Source: Gemmatimonadota bacterium
GTDB taxonomy: Bacteria; Gemmatimonadota; Gemmatimonadetes; Gemmatimonadales; Gemmatimonadaceae
DNA length: 64,000 nucleotides
Assembly (NCBI GenBank): GCA_040388625.1
Contig: JAZKBK010000001.1
Coordinates: 496,001 to 560,000, forward strand
Direction of reading: 5' to 3'
The notes beneath the pieces are model-generated. The model did no database searches and was not told where the DNA came from. It was given only the letters and a program-made list of their open reading frames with translations. The position numbers were made by a program, and so were the translations under genes. Each line of letters begins with the position of its first letter. Positions within the stretch are counted from its first letter, which is position 1. Shown piece by piece: positions 17,932 through 25,628 of this stretch.

Positions 17932-19347
17932 TTAGAAGGTGATGTTGAGAGCGGCAGATATCACGTCCGCCTTCAGTGCGTACGCGCCGGTATTCGGGGC
18001 GAAAGTGAGCGGTACCGTGGTGCCGGGAGGCGCCGCCGGATTTTCCACTATCCTGCCGCGTCGTCCGGGTGTGTTCACGTGCAGGTATCCGATGTCGAGC
18101 TTGTACACGCTCGTAACTGGTATCGCGACGCCCGCGGAGAAGTTGCGCCGATTCATATCGGGCAGGAGCGGCGTAACGGTCACATCCGGTGCGGGCGTGT
18201 CTGAATAGCTGTAGCCGAGGCGCCCGGTCCAGGTCCCGATCACGTGCTCGGCGCCGAAGCGGTAACTCCAGGAATCCTTGTACCCTTCGTATAGTGTTCG
18301 ACTGCTACCGCTGGCCGGTCCCTCGAACGTAAGCGGCAGAGTATTGAAAGCCGACCAGCCGAGCCGGGCCACATCGACGGAGAGCGTCGTCCGCGCGAAT
18401 CCGGTGTAGCCGACGCCACCCTGCAACTGCCATGGATGCTTGATGGTCGATGAAGCGCTCTGGGCGACGAGCGGGCCGCCAGGCGAGAATTGCGCGCCGA
18501 GTAGCGCGTCGAGCGGAACCGGCGTGCCAGTGGGACTCACGGGGTTCCCCTGCGGCAGGACGAGTCCCGTTGCCGTCTGCGAGAACTTCGCCGACGCGTG
18601 GTCGTAGTTGAACGTGAGCTCCGAGAGATAGCGCGCGCCGACCGACCATGGGCCGTACTTGCCGTGCACGCCAAGGTTGTAGCCAAGAGCGGTGGCGGTT
18701 CCATGAACCTGTGCGCGCGCGAACTCGGTCTCGTAGGCGATGCCGAGTTGGTTGAAGGTGATGCCTGCTGCGGCCGGTTGCTGAGAGAGATCGATCGCCT
18801 GAGTGAGATCGACGGAGGAATGTCCGAATACCGGGCCGCCGCCGACCGTCCAGTTCTGGGTTACCTGGTAGGCAAAGTTGGGTTGGATGTATACCGTCTG
18901 GAGTGCTGCGCGAAGGGCGGAGAACCGGCCTGGAAAATTGTCGTTCCACTGGGAGGTCAGTCCGTAGGGCACGTACACCCCGAGCCCGACGGAGCCCTTC
19001 CCGAATCGCATTGCCGCGAACAGGGCCGGCGGAAGAGCGGGACTGATATCGCTGGGGTAGCTCCGGCCGGTGCTGTCCTGGCGAAAGGAGCCTTTCACTA
19101 TGATTGCACTTGCGCCGACGCTGAGCGATTTGCCGGGGAGTTCGGCGGCGGCCGCCGGGTTCCAGAAGATCGTCGAGGCGTCGGGGCATGGGGTGCCGGT
19201 CGCGGCGAACGCGCGGGAGACGGCGCAGGTTCCGACTTCGTTGAGGCCGAAGCCCTGGGCCCGCGCCGACGATGGATGCAATGTCACGGCGGCTAGCAGG
19301 CAGACTGCTAGCCGAGCCAACGATGGGGAGGTTCTCATCCGTTGCAC
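17932..19347 (-). CDS. FadL/OmpP1/TodX-family outer-membrane transporter
   Basis: 471 aa beta-barrel. A signal peptide (LARLAVCLLAAVTLHPSSARA) precedes QGFGLNEVGTCAVSRAFAAT..., the FadL-type hatch region with an NPAAAAELPG segment, then many alternating amphipathic strands and a C-terminal aromatic end (NITF). The family imports long-chain fatty acids or hydrophobic aromatics across the outer membrane. ATG 19347 is used; ATG 19338 is equally possible. Lead gene of the three-gene minus-strand lipid string. Confidence 0.88.
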   Translation of the reverse strand: MQRMRTSPSLARLAVCLLAAVTLHPSSARAQGFGLNEVGTCAVSRAFAATGTPCPDASTIFWNPAAAAELPGKSLSVGASAIIVKGSFRQDSTGRSYPSDISPALPPALFAAMRFGKGSVGLGVYVPYGLTSQWNDNFPGRFSALRAALQTVYIQPNFAYQVTQNWTVGGGPVFGHSSVDLTQAIDLSQQPAAAGITFNQLGIAYETEFARAQVHGTATALGYNLGVHGKYGPWSVGARYLSELTFNYDHASAKFSQTATGLVLPQGNPVSPTGTPVPLDALLGAQFSPGGPLVAQSASSTIKHPWQLQGGVGYTGFARTTLSVDVARLGWSAFNTLPLTFEGPASGSSRTLYEGYKDSWSYRFGAEHVIGTWTGRLGYSYSDTPAPDVTVTPLLPDMNRRNFSAGVAIPVTSVYKLDIGYLHVNTPGRRGRIVENPAAPPGTTVPLTFAPNTGAYALKADVISAALNITF

Positions 19348-19502
19348 CGATTAGAACGTCATCCGGGCACCCAGACCGATTGGTCGGGGACACGTGTTCC
19401 CGGGGCGACAGCACGTTACAACCGCTCGGCGCGGTGCGCCAGCAAATTCTTGCGGAGGATGCGCCGACGAGTGCCGGATCCCGGCGCGGCGGTGCGGGCC
19501 GA

Positions 19503-19531
19503 TTGACTAACGCTTGTGGGGTTGGTAACTT
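19503..19531 (+). promoter_or_regulatory. sigma-70-like promoter for rplM
   Basis: TTGACT at 19503-19508 and TAACTT at 19526-19531 with a 17-base spacer. The start of transcription would fall near 19538, before the palindrome at 19550. Confidence 0.5.
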
Positions 19532-19549
19532 AGAAGGCTGTCGCATTTC

Positions 19550-19561
19550 GTAATCGATTAC
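19550..19561. promoter_or_regulatory. perfect 12-bp palindrome before rplM
   Basis: GTAATCGATTAC is self-complementary over all 12 bases and lies between the predicted transcription start and the rplM ATG at 19570. It is AT-rich against the background. It could be an operator for a dimeric regulator; this is inference. Confidence 0.35.
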
Positions 19562-19569
19562 CTCCCCAA

Positions 19570-20010
19570 ATGAAGACTTTCTCCTCCACCCCGACTGATA
19601 TAGTCCACGATTGGTACATCGTGGATGCGGAAGGCATGGTGCTCGGACGGCTGGCCACGGAAGTGGCGCGCGTCATCCGCGGCAAGCACAAGCCTACGTT
19701 TACCCCACACATGGATGGGGGCGACCACGTAATCGTGATCAACGCCTCGAAGGTGAAGGTCACGGGTCGCAAGGCGGAGCAGAAGCGTTACTTCCGCCAC
19801 ACCGGCTACATGGGCCACGAGCGTTTCACGACGTTCGAGGACATGCTTGGCAAGCATCCGGAGCGCGTCATCGAGCACGCGGTCAATGGCATGCTTCCCA
19901 AGACGGCGCTCGCACGCACGCACATGCGCACAAAGCTGCGCGTTTACCCGGGTGCCAATCACCCGCACAAGGCTCAGCAGCCCAAGCCGCTCACCATCAC
20001 CACCAAGTAA
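19570..20010 (+). CDS. rplM: 50S ribosomal protein L13
   Basis: 146 aa primary rRNA-binding protein of the large subunit. It has the typical L13 sequence (WYIVDAEGMVLGRLATEVA; GDHVIVINASKVKVTG; MLPKTALARTHMRTKLRVYPG). It starts behind a good promoter and is followed after 2 bases by rpsI, the conserved rplM-rpsI pair. Confidence 0.97.
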   Translation: MKTFSSTPTDIVHDWYIVDAEGMVLGRLATEVARVIRGKHKPTFTPHMDGGDHVIVINASKVKVTGRKAEQKRYFRHTGYMGHERFTTFEDMLGKHPERVIEHAVNGMLPKTALARTHMRTKLRVYPGANHPHKAQQPKPLTITTK

Positions 20011-20012
20011 GC

Positions 20013-20408
20013 ATGCCTGTCGACGGAACAACGCACACGATCGGTCGCCGCAAGGAAGCGGTCTGCCGCGTCTACATCAAGGCTGGCTCGGGCAAGTGGC
20101 TCGTGAACGGCCGCACGCTCGGCGATTACTTCCCGCGTCCCGCGCACGTCTCGACCATCCAGCAGCCGTTCACGGCGACCGACATGCTCGGCCGCTATGA
20201 CGTGACCGCCAACATCGACGGCGGCGGACTGTCGGGTCAGGCAGGGGCGCTGCGCCTCGCGATCGCTCGCGCTCTGGTGAAGGAAGACGAGACGCTCAAG
20301 CCAAAGCTGCGCAGTCTCGGCTTCCTGACTCGCGACGCACGCGTCGTCGAGCGCAAGAAGCCAGGCCGTCCGAAGGCACGCAAGCGGTTCCAGTTCTCCA
20401 AGCGATAA
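20013..20408 (+). CDS. rpsI: 30S ribosomal protein S9
   Basis: 131 aa. Signature GRRKEAVCRVYIKAGSGKWLVNG at the start, GGGLSGQAGALRLAIARAL in the middle, and the universal basic tail ending RKRFQFSKR that reaches the ribosomal P site. ATG 20013 is chosen because the upstream open frame is only the shadow of rplM. Cotranscribed with rplM. Confidence 0.96.
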   Translation: MPVDGTTHTIGRRKEAVCRVYIKAGSGKWLVNGRTLGDYFPRPAHVSTIQQPFTATDMLGRYDVTANIDGGGLSGQAGALRLAIARALVKEDETLKPKLRSLGFLTRDARVVERKKPGRPKARKRFQFSKR

Positions 20409-20413
20409 AACTC

Positions 20414-20532
20414 GTAGGGGTCGGCCCCGTGCCGACCCCGGCGATGCAGGTATTGAGTTCGTTGTTTTTCGGTTTTCGTTTTTCGTAGCATCGGCATGAC
20501 GTGGGCGGGTCGGCACAGGGGCCGACCCTTAC
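20414..20532. repeat. pair of REP-like GTAG/GTAA palindromes in inverted orientation
   Basis: First unit: GTAG at 20414-20417 leads a 9-bp hairpin (20417-20425 with 20431-20439, loop CCCGT). Second unit, inverted: stem 20507-20514 with 20521-20528, followed by TTAC at 20529-20532, i.e. GTAA when read on the other strand. The T-rich interval between them holds three TTTTCG-type repeats near 20463-20485, flanked by CGATGC and GCATCG. This is the layout of bacterial interspersed REP mosaics. The palindrome core differs from the one flanking the RAYT at 39.1-39.7 kb. Confidence 0.65.
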
Positions 20533-20644
20533 ACGCCTCGTCGCATCCCTCATCCTCCCCGAGCTTCGACGGGTGCCGGCCTCGGCCGGTCGTCGCGGCG
20601 CTGACGGGGGGAGACGACATCAACCAACCTAAGGAATCAGCAGA

Positions 20645-21583
20645 ATGTCCCAGCCAAACCTCGAGCAGCTGCTCGAAGCCGGCGTTCACTTCGGCCACCA
20701 GACGCGCCGTTGGAACCCGAAGATGCGCAGATTCATCTTCGCCGAGCGCAACGGCATCCATATCATCGATCTCCAGAAGACCTTGCGCCAGCTCGAGCTC
20801 GCGCAGAAGCTCGTGCGTGAAGTCGTCGCGCGCGGCGATCAGGTCCTCTTTGTCTGCACCAAGCGCCAGCTCGTTCCGATCGTAAAGTCGGAAGCAGAGC
20901 GTTGCGGTGCCATGTTCGTGACCGAGCGCTGGCTCGGTGGTCTGCTCACCAACTTCCAGACCGCCAAGAAGCAGCTCCGCAAGCTCAAGGACCTCGACGC
21001 TGGAATCGAGGGTGGCGGCGACTTCGCGAACTACACGAAGAAAGAGCAGCTCATGATGACGCGCCAGCGCGACAAGCTCGCGAAGAATCTGTCCGGCATC
21101 AAGTCGATGACGCGTCTTCCGGGGCTCATGTACGTCATCGATTCCAAGAAGGAGCGCATCGCGGTAGCCGAAGCCAACAAGCTCGGCATCCCGATCGTCG
21201 CGCTTGTCGATACGAATGCGGATCCGGATCTCATCACGGTTCCGGTCGCGAGCAACGACGACGCGATTCGCGCGGTCGAGCTCATGACGTCGGCAATTGC
21301 CGACGCTATCATCGACGCTCGTCGTGAAGCGCCGGTCCGTACCGAAGTCGAGGAGTCCGAGTCGTACACGTACAGCTCAGATCGCGGCGCCGAGCCCGAG
21401 GCAGGCGATGAGCGTCGTCGCCGTCGCCGGCCGCGCCGTCGTCGCGCCAATCAGGAAGCGATCGCTGCACGCCTCAAGGGTGTGCCGGGAGCAGAAGGCG
21501 AGGCCGCTCCGTCGGACGGCGGTGGCGATAGCGGCGACGCCGGCGATGCGGGCGACAGTGGCGCGGAGCCGGCCGCGGAGTGA
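20645..21583 (+). CDS. rpsB: 30S ribosomal protein S2 with C-terminal extension
   Basis: 312 aa against about 240 in E. coli. The core (NLEQLLEAGVHFGHQTRRWNPKM; FVTERWLGGLLTNF; LPGLMYVIDSKKERIAVAEANKLGIPIVALVDTNADPD) is complete. After about residue 230 comes an extra tail, first Glu/Ser-rich, then an RRRRRRPRRRRAN arginine patch, then Gly/Asp-rich, of a kind seen in several high-GC phyla. It is followed by a strong hairpin and tsf, the conserved rpsB-tsf order. Confidence 0.96.
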   Translation: MSQPNLEQLLEAGVHFGHQTRRWNPKMRRFIFAERNGIHIIDLQKTLRQLELAQKLVREVVARGDQVLFVCTKRQLVPIVKSEAERCGAMFVTERWLGGLLTNFQTAKKQLRKLKDLDAGIEGGGDFANYTKKEQLMMTRQRDKLAKNLSGIKSMTRLPGLMYVIDSKKERIAVAEANKLGIPIVALVDTNADPDLITVPVASNDDAIRAVELMTSAIADAIIDARREAPVRTEVEESESYTYSSDRGAEPEAGDERRRRRRPRRRRANQEAIAARLKGVPGAEGEAAPSDGGGDSGDAGDAGDSGAEPAAE

Positions 21584-21601
21584 CTGCGACCGACCAATCT
21601 T

Positions 21602-21633
21602 GAACGCCGCCGCGGATCACCGCGGCGGCGTTC
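21602..21633 (+). terminator. 14-bp perfect hairpin between rpsB and tsf
   Basis: Arms 21602-21615 and 21620-21633 are perfectly complementary, with the 4-base loop ATCA. Only a short T-poor stretch (GTTTGACTG) follows, so it is more likely a partial terminator/attenuator or mRNA-stabilising structure than a full stop; tsf follows at 21673. Confidence 0.6.
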
Positions 21634-21672
21634 GTTTGACTGACACAGACAATAACCAACCGAAGGCAAACG

Positions 21673-22266
21673 ATGTATACAGCTAAAGACGTGCAGACCC
21701 TGCGGCAGCGCACCGGCGCGGGCATGATGGAGTGCAAGAGGGCGCTCGAAGAGACGGGCGGAGATATGGAGAAGGCGGTCGACCATCTTCGCAAGAAGGG
21801 AATCGCCAAGGCCGAGAAGCGTACCGGCAAGCAGACGAGCGAGGGGCTCATCTCCAGCTACATTCACCACAATGGCAAGGTGGGCGTTATGGTGGAGATC
21901 AATTGCGAGACCGACTTCGTCGCCCGCACGGATGACTTCAAGGAGCTCGGGCGCGAGATTGCCCTGCACATCGCCAGTGCTGCGCCGGTGGCAGTCGACA
22001 AGAGCGGCGTGTCGCAGGAGCTGGTCGACCGTGAACGCGCTATCTTCGAGGAGCAGGCCAAGGCGAGCGGCAAGCCGGACGCGATCATTCAGAAGATGGT
22101 GGAGGGCAAGGTCGAGTCGTACTACAAGGAAGTTGCGCTTGTGTCGCAACCGTACGTACGCGAGCCAAAGAAGACGATCGGCGATCTGATCAAGGAAGCG
22201 TCGGCCAAGCTCGGCGAAAACATTCAGGTTCGTCGTTTCACACGATTCCAACTGGGCGAGGAGTAA
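21673..22266 (+). CDS. tsf: translation elongation factor Ts, short form
   Basis: Guanine-nucleotide exchange factor for EF-Tu. 197 aa, close to the Thermus-type short EF-Ts and lacking the second half of the core found in E. coli (about 283 aa). The UBA-like N-terminal domain (VQTLRQRTGAGMMECKRALEE) and the NCETDFVARTDDF exchange motif are present. Its stop is 6 bases before pyrH. Confidence 0.96.
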   Translation: MYTAKDVQTLRQRTGAGMMECKRALEETGGDMEKAVDHLRKKGIAKAEKRTGKQTSEGLISSYIHHNGKVGVMVEINCETDFVARTDDFKELGREIALHIASAAPVAVDKSGVSQELVDRERAIFEEQAKASGKPDAIIQKMVEGKVESYYKEVALVSQPYVREPKKTIGDLIKEASAKLGENIQVRRFTRFQLGEE

Positions 22267-22272
22267 AGACGA

Positions 22273-22986
22273 TTGTCCGATCCCAAGCTACGCCGCATTC
22301 TACTCAAGCTCTCCGGTGAAGCGCTCGCCGGCGACAAGGGCTTTGGTTTTGATTTTGATGTGATCTCCGGCTATGCCAACGAGATCAAGAATGTGGTCGA
22401 CGCTGGGGTCGGCGTCGGTCTCGTCATCGGCGGCGGAAACATCGTTCGCGGTGCGCAGATCTCGCGCATGGGCATGGACCGGGTCGCCGCCGACTACATG
22501 GGAATGCTGGGCACAGTGGTCAATTCACTCGCGATGCAGGACGTGCTGGAGCGCATCGGGGTGGACACGCGGGTGATGACGGCGATCCGCATGGAAGAGA
22601 TCGCCGAGCCGTACATTCGCCGTCGTGCGCTGCGCCACTTCGAGAAGGGGCGCGCGGTGATTTTCGCCGCTGGCACGGGCAATCCTTATTTTTCGACCGA
22701 TACGGCGGCCGCGCTCAGGGCGATTCAGATGCGTGCCGACGTCATCATCAAAGCGACGAGTGTGGACGGCGTCTATTCGGCCGATCCCAAGCGCGATCCG
22801 AATGCGGTCCTGTACGATACGATTTCGTACAACGACGTGATGCAGCGCGAGCTGGGAGTCATGGACCAGACGGCCGTTACATTGTGCAAGGAAAACAGCC
22901 TGCCGCTCATCGTTCTGAACATCAACCATCCCGGGGCGGTCATGAAGGCCGTTTGCGGAGAACCAGTGGGGACGCGCGTATCATGA
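22273..22986 (+). CDS. pyrH: UMP kinase
   Basis: 237 aa amino-acid-kinase-fold enzyme making UDP from UMP. Visible: [10 protein letters not shown] at the start, [27 protein letters not shown] and the [12 protein letters not shown] segment. The start is TTG at 22273 (no ATG is available at the conserved N-terminus). It overlaps frr by 4 bases (ATGA), the conserved pyrH-frr pair. Confidence 0.96.
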   Translation: MSDPKLRRILLKLSGEALAGDKGFGFDFDVISGYANEIKNVVDAGVGVGLVIGGGNIVRGAQISRMGMDRVAADYMGMLGTVVNSLAMQDVLERIGVDTRVMTAIRMEEIAEPYIRRRALRHFEKGRAVIFAAGTGNPYFSTDTAAALRAIQMRADVIIKATSVDGVYSADPKRDPNAVLYDTISYNDVMQRELGVMDQTAVTLCKENSLPLIVLNINHPGAVMKAVCGEPVGTRVS

Positions 22987-23537
22987 CGACGATTCCGCAG
23001 ATTGCAAAGGATTCACGCGCCGCGATGGACAAGGCGATCGAGAACTCGAAGCGCGAGTTCAGCTCGATCCGGTCCGGCAAGGCGTCGCCCAACATGCTCG
23101 ACAGCATCCGCGTCGACGTGTACGGACAGCAGATGCAGCTCAATCAGGTCGCGAGTGTCGCATCACCCGATCCGCGCTCGCTTCTCGTCACTCCATACGA
23201 CAAAGGTCAGCTCAAGGCCATTGAGAAGGCGATCCGGGAATCGGATCTGGGCCTCGATCCGAGCACGCAGGGCGGGCTCATCCGGGTTCCGCTTCCATCG
23301 ATGAACGAGCAGCGTCGCAAGGAGCTCGTCAAGGTGGTGCACAAGCTCGCCGAAGACGGCCGCATCGGCATCCGTCACGCGCGCACCGATGGCCGCGAAA
23401 AGCTCAAGAAGCTCGACAAGGTATCCGAGGACGAAGTGAAGGCGGCGGAGAAAGATCTCCAGAAGGCGCACGACGACCACATGGCACAGCTGGAGTCGCT
23501 GCTCAAGGCGAAAGAAGCGGAAATCATGGAAGTCTGA
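22983..23537 (+). CDS. frr: ribosome recycling factor
   Basis: 184 aa three-helix-bundle protein that with EF-G splits post-termination ribosomes. Visible: [53 protein letters not shown] and a conserved central [21 protein letters not shown] 22983 overlaps the pyrH stop; the longer upstream frame is a shadow. Confidence 0.96.
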   Translation: MTTIPQIAKDSRAAMDKAIENSKREFSSIRSGKASPNMLDSIRVDVYGQQMQLNQVASVASPDPRSLLVTPYDKGQLKAIEKAIRESDLGLDPSTQGGLIRVPLPSMNEQRRKELVKVVHKLAEDGRIGIRHARTDGREKLKKLDKVSEDEVKAAEKDLQKAHDDHMAQLESLLKAKEAEIMEV

Positions 23538-23545
23538 CGCAGGTC

Positions 23546-24400
23546 GTGTCAGAACTTTCCAGACGCATTCTCTTCGCGGTAATCGCCGCGCCTGCCGGGA
23601 TAGCCCTCGTCTATCTCGGCGGACCATTCCTCGCCACGCTGCTGTCGGTAATAGCAGCGCTCGGCGCCTGGGAATTCTGTCGCATCGCGCGTGCGTCGGG
23701 TGCGCAGCCATTCGACGCCGCCGCGATCGTCGGCGCGGCAGCGATCCCGTTGCTGGTTTACGGAATTCAGCTCCGCCTTCTCGCGCCGACATGGACGCAC
23801 GCCGTGGTTGCGGGGCTTGCTGTGTTCGCCGCGACGATCTTCAGGCGCGGAATCGGCGGACGACCGCTGCTCGCCGCTGCCACGACGGTGTTCTGCGTCG
23901 CGTATCTCGGACTCGTCGCGTACGTGTTCGATCTGCGATACGATGATTACGTAATCGACGCGCGCGGCGGAACCGCGCTCGCCATGTTTCCGATTCTGCT
24001 GACATGGGCGACGGACATCGGTGCTTACGCGTTCGGCCGATTGCTCGGCTCGCACAAGCTGATGCCGTCGGTCAGTCCCGGCAAGACGATCGAGGGAGCG
24101 TTCGGCGGATTGGTTCTCGCTGTCCTGATTGCGTTGTTGTACGTGAGCTATGTGCTGCATCCCATGGCACAACTTTCACTGCGGCCGCTCGCGATCGTCG
24201 TGTTTGCGGTATGTATAAGTGCTGTCGCGCAGGTCGGCGACCTTGCAGAGTCGCTGATAAAGCGCGAGGCGGGCATCAAGGACAGCTCGGCGCTGATTCC
24301 GGGACACGGCGGAGTGCTCGATCGTTTCGACAGCCTGCTGTTCGTTCTTCCCGTTGCGGTGCTTCTGTTGCGCGCAATGCTCATTCCGGCGCCGGTGTGA
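23546..24400 (+). CDS. cdsA: phosphatidate cytidylyltransferase
   Basis: Integral membrane enzyme (284 aa, about eight hydrophobic segments) making CDP-diacylglycerol for phospholipid synthesis. The family signature TDIGAYAFGRLLGSHKLMP, SPGKTIEGAFGG and the C-terminal KREAGIKDSSALIPGHGGVLDRFDS are all present. GTG start; the stop overlaps the dxr GTG (GTGA). Confidence 0.94.
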   Translation: MSELSRRILFAVIAAPAGIALVYLGGPFLATLLSVIAALGAWEFCRIARASGAQPFDAAAIVGAAAIPLLVYGIQLRLLAPTWTHAVVAGLAVFAATIFRRGIGGRPLLAAATTVFCVAYLGLVAYVFDLRYDDYVIDARGGTALAMFPILLTWATDIGAYAFGRLLGSHKLMPSVSPGKTIEGAFGGLVLAVLIALLYVSYVLHPMAQLSLRPLAIVVFAVCISAVAQVGDLAESLIKREAGIKDSSALIPGHGGVLDRFDSLLFVLPVAVLLLRAMLIPAPV

Positions 24401-25533
24401 GACCGCGCGGGATCGCGATACTCGGCTCGACTGGCTCGATAGGTACCGCCACGCTCCGGGTAATCGCGCGGCATGCGGATCAGTTTCGCGTAGTTGCGCT
24501 GACTGCGTTCGGCAACGCCATGCTGCTTCGCGAACAGACGGCGTCGACCGATCCGCGGTATGTCGGGATCGTCACGCCGGGCGGCGAGGCGGATCGCGCG
24601 TGGGCTACCGGTGCCGAATGCCTGGTCGAAGCAGGGACGCGTCCGGATGTGGACGTGGTGGTGAATGCAGTCGTCGGCGCCGCGGGATTGCAGGCGACGC
24701 TAGCTGCCCTGCGCGCGGGCAAGCGTGTAGCGCTTGCCAACAAGGAATCGCTCGTGATCGGCGGCGAGTTCGTGCTTCGCGCGTGCCGGGAGGGGGGCGG
24801 CGAGATCGTTCCGGTGGACAGCGAGCACAGCGCGATCATGCAGTGCATCGGTGCGCGGCCGGAGAGTGAGATCAGTCGCATCATTCTCACGGCGTCCGGG
24901 GGGCCGTTCCGTGAATGGGACGCCGAGCGCATCGCGAAGGCGACTGTGCAGGATGCGCTGAATCATCCGACCTGGACCATGGGGCGGAAGATCACGGTGG
25001 ACAGCTCGACACTCGCGAACAAGGCGCTGGAAGTGATCGAAGCCCATTATCTGTTCGACGTCCCGTACGACCGTATAGACGTTGTCGTTCATCCACAGAG
25101 CATCATCCATTCGTTCGTCGAATTTGTGGATGGGAGTGTGCTCGCGCAGCTCGGATTCCCGACGATGGAACTGCCGATTCTGTACGCGCTGACGCATCCA
25201 GGCCGTGTTGCCGACGCGCCGGCACGCCGGTTCGATCCGGCGGCTGCATCGCCGCTCACATTCGAGCCCGTCGATGTCGGACGGTTTCCCTCGCTCGCAC
25301 TGGGCATCCAGGCCGGACGCAGTGGGGGCGTGGCGCCCGCGGTATTCAACGGCGCCAACGAGCAGGCCGTTTGCCTCTTTCTGGCTGGTGCCATCGGCTT
25401 TCCGGACGTTCCGCGAGCGATTGAATCCGCGCTTTCCGCCCTGTCGGGCCTCCCTGCCGAGTCGATCGACGACGTCGTTGCCGCCGACGCGGCGGCAAGG
25501 CTGCACGTAACTGAGCTGTTTCGCGAGGGTTGA
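24397..25533 (+). CDS. dxr: 1-deoxy-D-xylulose-5-phosphate reductoisomerase
   Basis: Second step of the MEP isoprenoid pathway, NADPH-dependent (378 aa). The N-terminal NADPH loop ILGSTGSIGT, ALANKESLVIGG, the metal site VDSEHSA, the LTASGGPFR loop and the conserved TWTMGRKITVDSSTLANKALE helix are present. The GTG at 24397 overlaps the cdsA stop; the upstream open frame lies within cdsA and is rejected. The cdsA-dxr-rseP order is widely conserved, but here a histidine kinase is inserted before rseP. Confidence 0.95.
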   Translation: MRPRGIAILGSTGSIGTATLRVIARHADQFRVVALTAFGNAMLLREQTASTDPRYVGIVTPGGEADRAWATGAECLVEAGTRPDVDVVVNAVVGAAGLQATLAALRAGKRVALANKESLVIGGEFVLRACREGGGEIVPVDSEHSAIMQCIGARPESEISRIILTASGGPFREWDAERIAKATVQDALNHPTWTMGRKITVDSSTLANKALEVIEAHYLFDVPYDRIDVVVHPQSIIHSFVEFVDGSVLAQLGFPTMELPILYALTHPGRVADAPARRFDPAAASPLTFEPVDVGRFPSLALGIQAGRSGGVAPAVFNGANEQAVCLFLAGAIGFPDVPRAIESALSALSGLPAESIDDVVAADAAARLHVTELFREG

Positions 25534-25628
25534 CGGCCCCGGAGCCGTGATCGGGATGTATGTTTGTTGTCGGACGACCGCTGGTGCGGTCAGCTTCCGC
25601 GGTCTGCGAACACTTTGAGCGTTGACAC

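Noticed and set aside
20409-20644. CRISPR-like repeat array between rpsI and rpsB
   Set aside because: Only two units, in inverted and not direct orientation; better explained as a REP pair. No CRISPR array or cas gene was seen anywhere.
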